Shown in pieces: positions 36,101 to 41,819 of a DNA stretch of 41,819 nucleotides (its first letter is position 1; each line of letters opens with the position of its first letter). Origin of the DNA: JADGGV01 sp035715725. Lineage in GTDB: Bacteria; Gemmatimonadota; Gemmatimonadetes; Longimicrobiales; RSA9. The stretch lies in contig DASTKT010000124.1 of the NCBI GenBank assembly GCA_035715725.1, forward strand, positions 1-41,819, written 5' to 3'. Made by a program: the position numbers and the translations under genes. Below the pieces are notes generated by a model. It saw only the letters and a program-made list of their open reading frames with translations, was not told where the DNA came from and did no database searches.

Positions 36101-36475
36101 CCGGAACACGCGCCCGTCCGCTCCGCCCAGGATCCGCCGCAGCTCCTCCTCGCCCAACACCGTCCCGTCCTGCAGCCGGACCTGCGCCGCCCGCGGCCGG
36201 TCCAGCCAGCGCTCGACCGTGACCGTTCCCTCCGGCGTCTCCAGGTAGACGCGCCCCCCATGGCGCCCGCCCCGCAGCGGCGCCCGCGACGCCTCCGACT
36301 CCCCCGCATCCGCGATCCCGAACAGGATCGCCCGCAGGAAATCCAGCAGCGTGCTCTTCCCCGCCTCGTTCGGCCCCTCGAACACCGCCAGCCCCGGCGG
36401 CAGCTCCCGGACCTCCTCGTCCCGGAACAGCCCGAAGCCGTCGATGTGCCAGCCCGAGATCCAGATCGTGCTCAT
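33158..36475 (-). CDS. second YhaN/SbcC-like AAA ATPase
   Basis: A 1105-aa paralogue of the ATPase at 28100-31744. Walker A is GPNEAGKST (34-42); the following LRGGRHGGRVYLET and RILGGADGRVFRSVFAIGL are almost identical in both. Two membrane helices lie at about 485-506 and 513-533 within the coiled coil, at the same position as in the paralogue, and again no CxxC hook. LSRGTAEQLYLSLRLAL and LPIVLDDVLVNFD (Walker B, near 1012) are intact, so ATP hydrolysis is probably retained. It ends shortly after the head in a basic tail (ASRRRRGAAGG) and lacks the winged helix. ATG at 36475; the Shine-Dalgarno is weak. It is the first gene of the three-gene set, 152 bp upstream of the nuclease. Confidence 0.9.
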   Translation of the reverse strand: MSTIWISGWHIDGFGLFRDEEVRELPPGLAVFEGPNEAGKSTLLDFLRAILFGIADAGESEASRAPLRGGRHGGRVYLETPEGTVTVERWLDRPRAAQVRLQDGTVLGEEELRRILGGADGRVFRSVFAIGLTELQTFAGLDAEGVRDQLFSAAVVGAGRSTRYLSELLERRQEALLGARGGGRAEELERRLARIGAAMAEAQRRAAEYPALEAEEARCRAELAELDAAVAAARDRERTMERLLALWPLQCELAEARRELDGLPELVGFPADAPARFAESVAAVRSAKDEVEARRVALAQARLQAEDARAGLDEAAASVAVEAEAVQDAAASHDEVVARRAAAAEEQAQGARLAEEALRRLGAGWTAERVLGFDRSAARRAEVQAWEGKLAAAREGAAALQAEERAARAAADEAQARLNAARRRAQEPPPVDAARVDRDEERVRWLREQIVELRTATETVETLRAHLETQEVALRRAEAAAPTVMPGWIAVLVGAGAAVAALLALVRLAAGDGFGAGLLAVLAVWAAVGAAFLWRTSARDEAKRQEWTSDLYWRRNTLGWERDRVAKEERATADARERLRQEASFAGFGEVPDQAMLDARERQLAAELETLDAWEREREDPGALEAEATRLAQEWTRLSFRRYDLDRACAEAEAAWAAWATRTGLPPELPPEGVAELFRSVRRARVAIRGRDKAAVALARLDAEAGTWEARARRVLAAAAARAGAAGVAAGDRSVDAIPAERLPERIAALVARHRADLAARERLARLEAEVDAAAEALVVAQARQAAVEAERAALVRASGSASEDEFRAKLRVVERRDEMAATVRRLETELGARLGLGADAEALRAELATGRRGEWEAARAAAVEELAQLEARRDPAIRAHEKAERERLELETSPELATFGMERQAVLTELAAMAREWAVAAAARGLAGEALHEYEQTRQPRVLALASRIFEGVTGGRYVAVQHEAEGTELVAVDRFDGRVRSSALSRGTAEQLYLSLRLALAAEFAARGVPLPIVLDDVLVNFDPVRARAMAAALARKAEDQQVLIFTCQPATVDLILDAAPDTAVRRLERTEGPANLASRRRRGAAGGADAPRAPRPRSQTGS

Positions 36476-37107
36476 GAGGACACGCCCTGTGCTGAACGCG
36501 GCGGCCCGGCCGGCCCGAGCGTCGAAAACAGACGTTCCGGCCGCGGCGCGCCCTGCTCCTGGCAGTGGAGGTGGGTGCTCAAGGATGGCGCCGCGAAGCG
36601 TCCGGCGGAAGGGCCGCGATACCCCCGGCACCACCGCGCCGGGTGCGGCGCTGCGCCCAACGCGCGGCCGGCCTCGCCTGTACGCCTTAGAGCCGGCTGG
36701 ATCTCGGCGCCGCAGGCGCGGATCTCGATCTCGCGCCCGGCCTCGAGCCCGAGCCCGTCCAGCGGCGTTCATCGGCGTTCGCGGGCGCGGCTGCGGCCGG
36801 GAACGGAATCCTTCACCGCAGAGGCGCAGAGGGCTCAGAGGATTGGCGGGCGGCGGCAGCTCGCCGGGGTAACGCACCTCCCTTTGACGTCATGTCCGGC
36901 GTACGCAGGCGGCCGGCGGGTTGCCGGCGGGCTGTGGCCGTGCCTCCGTGGACTCTGTGCCTCCGTGTGACACTCCTGGAGGCGGGGTTGCCCGCGAACG
37001 TGAGGACGGGCGCGGGCTCCGCGCCCGCGCCGCCGAGATCGACGTGCTGCTCGTCGTAGACCGACACCCCGTCACCGCGGCCGTGGGCCGTGATCCCAGG
37101 CACGAAG
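36476..37107. other. 632-bp intergenic stretch between divergent genes
   Basis: Holds a repeat copy at 36799-36982 and should also contain the promoters of the divergent ATPase (minus) and receptor (plus) genes, which I could not pinpoint. GAGCCCGAGCCCG (36745-36757) recurs at 24310 and 41363. No gene seen. Confidence 0.65.
36799..36982 (+). repeat. intergenic repeat copy upstream of the receptor gene
   Basis: About 184 bp, from GGGAACGGA and CACCGCAGAGGCGCAGAG (36814-36831) to CTCCTGGAGG at 36982. It aligns along its length with the reverse complement of 41400-41594, sharing for example GTCATGTCCGGCGT (36889-36902). Its right end, reverse-complemented, reads TCACACGGAGGCACAGAG, an imperfect inverted copy of the left end, so it has terminal inverted repeats. 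Confidence 0.78.
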
Positions 37108-40100
37108 ATGTCCGCTCGTCCGATCCCCGCCCTCCGCGCCGGCCGCCTCGGCTGGCTGATCGCGCTCCTGCTCCTCGCGCTCGCCTCCGCCGCCCGCGCG
37201 CAGGAGGCGGACGTGCTCACCGGCCGTGTCGTCGACGAGAGCGGCAAGCCTGTGGCCGGCGCGCGCGTCGTCGCCATCTCCGCCGAGACGGAGATCACGC
37301 GCTCGGCGATCACGGACGCGAACGGCCGCTACATGATCAACTTCCCGGACGGCGGCGGCCGCTACCTGCTGCGCGTGTCGTTCCTGGGGAAGGCGGACGT
37401 CACGCGGACCGTGCTGCGCGAGGGGGACGAGGAGCTGCTGATCGCGAACATCGCGATGACGCCGCAGGCGATCGCGCTCGACTCGCTCACCGTGACGGCG
37501 CGCCGGCCGCCGCCGGGCCGGGGCGAGGCCGGCGAGCAGAGCACGGTGCTGTCGCAGGAGCTGCTGAACCAGCTCCCGCTCCCGGACCTCGACCCGAGCA
37601 CGCTGGCGCAGCTCGCGGCGGGCGTCGTCTCGACGCAGCTGGATTCCTTGAGCGGCCGGATGGGCTTCTCGGTCGCGGGGATGAGCGACCTGCTGAACCA
37701 GGTCGTGCTCGACGGGATGATCCTGGGCGAGAGCGGGCTGGAGGTGCCGGAGGAGGGGATCCGCCGGACGCAGGTGACGACGAGCACGTTCGACGCGTCG
37801 CGCGGCGGCTTCGCGGGCGGGCAGGTCTCGATGACGTCGGCGCGCGGCAACAACCGCATGGCCGGCGCGCTCTCCTACAGCCTCGACAACGACGCGCTCC
37901 AGCTCGGCTCGCCGACGACGGTCAACGCGTTCACGCGCCAGAACCTGGGCGGCTCGTTCGGCGGCCCTCTGGTCCGGGACAGGCTCTTCTACAACCTGTC
38001 CTTCGGGTTGCGCCGCAACGTGAACCACCGCTTCGCGCTGGCGGCGAACGACCCGATCGCCGCGCTGCGCGCCGGCGTCGCCGCCGACTCGGTCGACCGG
38101 TTCCTCGGCGCGCTGGGCGGCTACGGCGTGCCGGTCGCGGCGGCCGGCCGCTACGACCAGCTGCGGGACAACCTCTCCTTCCAACTCCGCACCGACTGGA
38201 ACGTGATGCAGCGCCAGGGGCAGGCGCACACGCTGTCGCTGCGCCTGAACTCGAGCACGAGCGACGAGGACAGCACCCGCATCAACGCCCTCGACCTGGC
38301 GCAGCACGGTGGGGAGACGGAGGCGGACAACCGCGCCGCGGCGCTGTCGCTGAACTCGCGCTTCGGCGGCAACTGGACGAGCGCGCTGGCCGCGTCCTTC
38401 AACGAGAGCACGAACCAGGCGCTGCCGTACCTCGACATGCCGGAGGGGCGCGTGCGCGTCACCTCGCAGTTCGAGGATGGCACGGCCGCCACGCAGACGC
38501 TCGTCTTCGGCGGCAACCGCAACATGCCGACGGACGCGTACCGCAAGAGCCTCCAGCTCTCCGAGGACCTGTCGTTCCTGCTCCCCGTCGGCGCCCAGCT
38601 CCACCGGCTGAAGCTCGGCGGGATGCTGCAGAAGGGGCGCAGCGTCGACCGCTCCACCGACAACCTGCTCGGCTCCTTCACGTTCAACTCGCTCGAGGAC
38701 TTCGAGGCCAACCGCCCGGCGCGCTTCGACCGCACGCTCGCGCCGCGCGACCAGCGCATGGGCACGGTGAGCGGCGGGCTCTACGCCGGCGACACCTGGC
38801 GCATCAGCGAGCCGCTCGAGATCACCGCCGGCCTGCGCTGGGACTACTCGCGGCTCACGGAGAAGCCGGCCTACAACCCCGCCGTCGAGCAGGCGTTCGG
38901 CCGGCGCACCGACATCGAGCCCGTCGCCACGAGCGTCAGCCCGCGCATCGGCTTCAACTACCGCATCGCCAGCGGCGGCGGCGTGCGCAGCGCCCGCACG
39001 CTGAGCGGCGGCGTCGGCCTCTTCGCCGGCCAGGCGCCGACGCGGCTGTTCGCCGCCGCGAGCCGCCAGACCGGCCTGGCGGACGCCGAGCAGCGGCTCG
39101 TCTGCATCGGCGAGGCGACGCCCGTCCCCGACTGGTCCCTCTTCCTGAGCGACCCCGCCGCCATCCCCGACCGCTGCCTGGACGGCAGCGCCGGCGCCGG
39201 CGACCCGCGCTCGCTGCGCGCACCGACCGTCACGCTCATCGACCCGGACCAGAAGCTCCCCGCGTCGCTCCGCGCCGAGATCGGCTACCGCGCGCCGCTC
39301 CCGCTCAACATGAGCGCGAACGTGCGCTATTCCATCTCGCGCGGCATGGGACTCTGGGGCTTTTACGACGTAAACTTCGACGCCTCCCGGCGCTTCACGC
39401 TCGGCACCGAGCGCCGCCCGTTCTTCGGCGAGCCCGGCGACGTCGTCGCCGCCACCGGCCAGACCACGCTCGCCGGCTCCCGCATCCACCCGCAGTTCGG
39501 CAACGTCTGGGACGTCCGCGCCGACCGCGCCTCCGTCGCCCACCAGGTGACGGCCCAGCTCGGCGGCCTGCTGCCGAAGGGGATCACGCTCTCCGCGAAC
39601 TACACGATCGGCTTCGCCCGCGACCAGGGCTCCGGCTTCATGCCCCCGCCCACCGCCGGCGACCCGAACGTGCGCGAGTGGGCCGCCGCCGACAACGACC
39701 GCCGCCACACGCTCAACCTGACCGTCGCCAAGGCGATCACGCCGGCCGTCGAGCTCACCGCGCTGGCCCGCCTCTCCTCCGGCTCGCCGTTCACGCCGCT
39801 CGTCGGCGGGGACATCAATGGCGACGGCGCGCTGAACGACCGCGCCTTCGTCTTCGAGCCCGCGGCCGCCGGCGATACCGCCGTCGCGCACGGCATGGAG
39901 CGGCTCCTCGGCGTGCTCCCCGGCCGCGTCGCCTCCTGCCTCGAGGAGCAGCTCGGCCGCATCGCCGGCCGCAACTCCTGCCGCGCGCCCTGGTCCCGCT
40001 CGCTCAGCATGCGCCTGGCGCTGCGCCCCGACCTCCCGCGCGTCGAGCGCCGTTTGACCGTCTCCGTCGACGCGTCCAACGTCCTCGAGGGCCTCGACCA

Positions 40101-41337
40101 GCTCGTGCACGGCGCCGACCACCTGAAGGGGTGGGGCGACACGCCCCGTCCGGACCCGCGGCTGCTCGACGTCCGCGGCTTCGACCCGGCCACGAACGCG
40201 TTCGTCTACCGCGTGAACGAGGGCTTCGGCCAGAACCGCCGCGGACCCAGCTCCATCCGCAGCCCGTTCGCGCTGCGCATCAACGCGCGCCTGGCCATCG
40301 GCGGCCAGCCGTTCCTGACCAACCGCGCGTTCGGCACGGCGCCCAGGCTCGCCGGCGGCCCGGGCGGCTTCGGCGGGCGCGGCCGCTTCGGCGGCGACGA
40401 CGGGCCCGGCGGCTTCGGCGGCGGGGGGCGGGGCGGCTTCCTCGCCGGCGGCGCCGGCGAGCTGATGGGCCTGCTGCGCGCCGCCGGCGAGGAGGCGAAC
40501 GCCGACTCGATCGCCGCGCGGGCGTTCACGAACCCGCTCGTCGCCATCGTCGCGCTCCAGGACTCGCTGCGGCTGACGCCGGAGCAGGCGGCGCGGCTCG
40601 CGGCGCTGTCGGACTCGCTGGCGGCGCGCCTCGACGTGCACCGGGACTCCCTCCGCCGCGCGCTGGCCGGCATCGACGTCGCCGTGCTGCGCGTCGGGCG
40701 GGGCGGCGCGTCGGCCGGTCCGCCGGGGCCGCCGATCGAGCGGTCGCCCGAGGGGGACGGCGGCCGCCGCGCGTTCGGCGGCGTCGACCGCGCCGCGCTC
40801 GAGCGGGCGCAGCGCGCGGTGGCCCCGGCGCTCGACGCGGCGCGCAAGGACATCGCCCGGGCGCTCCAGGCCGCGCGCCAGGCCGTCACCCCCGAGCAGT
40901 GGGCGAAGGTGCCGCTCGGGCTCCGCGTCGCGAGCGGCGCGGCCGGCGCGGCGGACGGGGGCGGCCGGCGGGGCGGCTTCAACGCCGTCGGCCTCATCGA
41001 CCGGATGCTCGCCAACCCGCTCCCCGTGCTGCTCCAGCTCCGGGACACGCTCGGGCTGTCCGCCGGGCAGGTCGCGAAGATCCAGGCCGTCTCCGACCGG
41101 CTCGGCGAGAAGCTGGCGAAGCGCCGCGAGGAGCTGGGGAAGAAGTTCGACAGCGTGGCCGGGGCGGACGTCGGCCGGATCTTCGTCGAGGTCCAGCCGA
41201 CCATCCAGTCGACGCGCCAGGAGGTCGCCGACGCGCTGAGCGCGGTGCAGAAGGTGATGACGCCCGAGCAGTGGCAGAAGGTGCCGGAGGAGGTGAAGAA
41301 CCCGTTCCGGCGGGGCGGCGGGCGGCGGGGGGCGTGA
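37108..41337 (+). CDS. TonB-dependent receptor-like outer-membrane protein with Spy/CpxP-like tail
   Basis: A 1409-aa outer-membrane protein. A signal peptide (LGWLIALLLLALASAARA) is followed by a CarboxypepD_reg domain (LTGRVVDESGKPVAGARV, to about residue 120), a plug-like region (about 130-245, VAGMSDLLNQVVLDGM), and a long aromatic-patterned beta barrel to about residue 1080. GGDINGDGALNDRAF near 900 is a calcium-loop motif common in such receptors. The barrel is not the C-terminus: a Gly-rich linker (about 1083-1115) leads to some 300 residues with Spy/CpxP-type motifs: LRLTPEQAARLAAL near 1155, VTPEQWAKV near 1260, LGLSAGQVAKIQ near 1316 and MTPEQWQKV near 1383. ATG 37108 is preferred; GTG 37090 is possible. 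Ligand unknown. Inverted repeat copies lie on both sides. Confidence 0.88.
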   Translation: MSARPIPALRAGRLGWLIALLLLALASAARAQEADVLTGRVVDESGKPVAGARVVAISAETEITRSAITDANGRYMINFPDGGGRYLLRVSFLGKADVTRTVLREGDEELLIANIAMTPQAIALDSLTVTARRPPPGRGEAGEQSTVLSQELLNQLPLPDLDPSTLAQLAAGVVSTQLDSLSGRMGFSVAGMSDLLNQVVLDGMILGESGLEVPEEGIRRTQVTTSTFDASRGGFAGGQVSMTSARGNNRMAGALSYSLDNDALQLGSPTTVNAFTRQNLGGSFGGPLVRDRLFYNLSFGLRRNVNHRFALAANDPIAALRAGVAADSVDRFLGALGGYGVPVAAAGRYDQLRDNLSFQLRTDWNVMQRQGQAHTLSLRLNSSTSDEDSTRINALDLAQHGGETEADNRAAALSLNSRFGGNWTSALAASFNESTNQALPYLDMPEGRVRVTSQFEDGTAATQTLVFGGNRNMPTDAYRKSLQLSEDLSFLLPVGAQLHRLKLGGMLQKGRSVDRSTDNLLGSFTFNSLEDFEANRPARFDRTLAPRDQRMGTVSGGLYAGDTWRISEPLEITAGLRWDYSRLTEKPAYNPAVEQAFGRRTDIEPVATSVSPRIGFNYRIASGGGVRSARTLSGGVGLFAGQAPTRLFAAASRQTGLADAEQRLVCIGEATPVPDWSLFLSDPAAIPDRCLDGSAGAGDPRSLRAPTVTLIDPDQKLPASLRAEIGYRAPLPLNMSANVRYSISRGMGLWGFYDVNFDASRRFTLGTERRPFFGEPGDVVAATGQTTLAGSRIHPQFGNVWDVRADRASVAHQVTAQLGGLLPKGITLSANYTIGFARDQGSGFMPPPTAGDPNVREWAAADNDRRHTLNLTVAKAITPAVELTALARLSSGSPFTPLVGGDINGDGALNDRAFVFEPAAAGDTAVAHGMERLLGVLPGRVASCLEEQLGRIAGRNSCRAPWSRSLSMRLALRPDLPRVERRLTVSVDASNVLEGLDQLVHGADHLKGWGDTPRPDPRLLDVRGFDPATNAFVYRVNEGFGQNRRGPSSIRSPFALRINARLAIGGQPFLTNRAFGTAPRLAGGPGGFGGRGRFGGDDGPGGFGGGGRGGFLAGGAGELMGLLRAAGEEANADSIAARAFTNPLVAIVALQDSLRLTPEQAARLAALSDSLAARLDVHRDSLRRALAGIDVAVLRVGRGGASAGPPGPPIERSPEGDGGRRAFGGVDRAALERAQRAVAPALDAARKDIARALQAARQAVTPEQWAKVPLGLRVASGAAGAADGGGRRGGFNAVGLIDRMLANPLPVLLQLRDTLGLSAGQVAKIQAVSDRLGEKLAKRREELGKKFDSVAGADVGRIFVEVQPTIQSTRQEVADALSAVQKVMTPEQWQKVPEEVKNPFRRGGGRRGA

Positions 41338-41343
41338 GACCGT

Positions 41344-41396
41344 GGCCGCCGGCGCGGAGGCCGAGCCCGAGCCCGGCCTCATGTCCGCGGGCGGCC
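41344..41396 (+). terminator. long interrupted hairpin after the receptor gene
   Basis: Three nested perfect stems, GGCCGCC/GGCGGCC (41344-41350 with 41390-41396), CGCGGA/TCCGCG (41353-41358 with 41384-41389) and GGCC/GGCC around GAGCCCGAGCCC, begin 6 bp after the stop. No U-tract. Confidence 0.6.
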
Positions 41397-41399
41397 CGA

Positions 41400-41594
41400 C
41401 CTCCAGAAGTGTCACACGGAGCCAGGGAGCCAACGAACGAGCCACGGAGGCCGGCCGGACGATCCCGGCAGCACCCCGAGCCGCCTGCGCACGCCGGACA
41501 TGACATCGAAGGAAGCTGCGTTCCCCCGGCGAGCCTCCGCCGCCCGCCACTCCTCTGCGCCCTCTGCGCCTCTGCGGTGAAAATTCCCGGTCCC
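41400..41594 (-). repeat. intergenic repeat copy downstream of the receptor gene
   Basis: Reverse-orientation copy of the repeat at 36799-36982: read on the minus strand it starts with CACCGCAGAGGCGCAGAG (41561-41579 region), contains GTCATGTCCGGCGT, and ends with CTCCGTGTGACAC followed by CTGGAGG. It is about 10 bp longer than the other copy and diverged mainly in the centre. Confidence 0.78.
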
Positions 41595-41614
41595 GACCGC
41601 AGCGCGACCCCGCC

Positions 41615-41819
41615 TCACCGCGGCGCCGTCGCCCGTGCCACCCGCTGCGCCGCCTCGAGCACCGGCCCGATGCGCGGGCGGTCGCGGAACCACACGACGG
41701 GCCCGGCCGTCTCCGCCTCGACCCGCGCCGGCGCGCCGGCGGCGAGCCCCCGGTAGACGACGAGCACGAGGTGGTCGAGCCCCGCCGCGGCCACCTTGCG
41801 GAGCTTCACGTCCAGGTAC
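41615..41819 (-). CDS. partial gene, C-terminal part only
   Basis: The last 67 or so residues of a protein whose 5' part lies beyond the window. The visible sequence YLDVKLRKVAAAGLDHLVLV continues into VYRGLAAGAPARVE and ends PVVWFRDRPRIGPVLEAAQR plus a short tail. A strand followed by a Lys-containing helix (YLDVKLRKVAAAG), then a hydrophobic strand, recalls the C-terminus of PD-(D/E)XK-like DUF790 proteins, but this is a weak resemblance. An internal GTG at 41809 should not be taken as the true start, because the frame stays open to the edge. Confidence 0.55.
   Translation of the reverse strand, partial: YLDVKLRKVAAAGLDHLVLVVYRGLAAGAPARVEAETAGPVVWFRDRPRIGPVLEAAQRVARATAPR

Noticed and set aside
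33584..36970. An 1128-aa plus-strand open frame opposite the second ATPase
   Set aside because: Low-complexity composition, and antisense to a gene with intact Walker motifs.
24310..41375. GAGCCCGAGCCCG recurring at 24310, 36745 and 41363
   Set aside because: Short and made of a simple GC unit; all three are intergenic, but chance is likely at this base composition, so it is mentioned only as a note.
36921..41756. Very long open frames on both strands across the receptor gene (1611 aa plus, 1492 aa minus)
   Set aside because: Both are shadows of the receptor frame. The receptor frame alone has a signal peptide, a CarboxypepD_reg domain and barrel-like patterning.

Overview
The window is very GC-rich (by eye well above 70% over most of its length) and reads as a chromosomal segment of a heterotrophic Gram-negative bacterium. 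A Gemmatimonadota-like origin fits best: large TonB-linked outer-membrane receptors with a CarboxypepD_reg domain, an ACE-like M2 peptidase, PEP carboxylase plus glyoxylate shunt, and secreted low-complexity proteins. That assignment is inference; no rRNA, tRNA or taxonomic marker is present. No CRISPR array, phage module or recognisable transposase was seen.

Layout. 0.1-8.9 kb: GNAT acetyltransferase, a membrane PAS-GGDEF-EAL protein, a di-haem DUF1111 lipoprotein divergent from a creatininase-family amidohydrolase, a YdjM/DUF457 membrane protein and a secreted M2 dipeptidyl carboxypeptidase. 9.06-11.5 kb: a lower-GC insert with an AlbA_2/ATPase/winged-helix regulator and about 620 bp of repeat- and palindrome-rich non-coding DNA. 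11.5-17 kb: M20 metallopeptidase, ferrochelatase, a receiver-like protein divergent from a STAS-like protein, an unknown protein, a DUF883-like membrane-tail protein and two tiny membrane ORFs. 17.2-24.3 kb: L,D-transpeptidase, PEP carboxylase, a SnoaL-like protein, and a malate synthase-isocitrate lyase operon. PEP carboxylase (anaplerosis) and AceB/AceA (acetate and fatty-acid carbon conservation) make this a central-carbon block. 24.5-28 kb: a secreted three-repeat protein, a terminal-inverted-repeat element, a secreted Tyr-Asp-Arg-repeat protein and a short-chain dehydrogenase.

28.1-36.5 kb, the most interesting block: two paralogous SbcC/YhaN-type ATPases (1214 and 1105 aa) flank one SbcD/YhaO-type nuclease, all on the minus strand. 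Each ATPase carries two membrane helices at the same place in its coiled coil where a zinc hook would otherwise be expected. The 1214-aa ATPase has a C-terminal winged-helix extension that its paralogue lacks. This suggests an asymmetric, membrane-tethered Mre11/Rad50-like machine. 37.1-41.3 kb: a 1409-aa TonB-dependent receptor-like protein whose barrel is followed by a Gly-rich linker and a Spy/CpxP-like LTPEQ tail. The gene lies between two inverted copies of a roughly 190-bp repeat. A third, larger member of the same family lies at 25.5-25.9 kb with perfect 37-bp terminal inverted repeats. The window ends inside the 3' part of a minus-strand gene.

All calls come from reading translations and motifs by eye; no database search was run.
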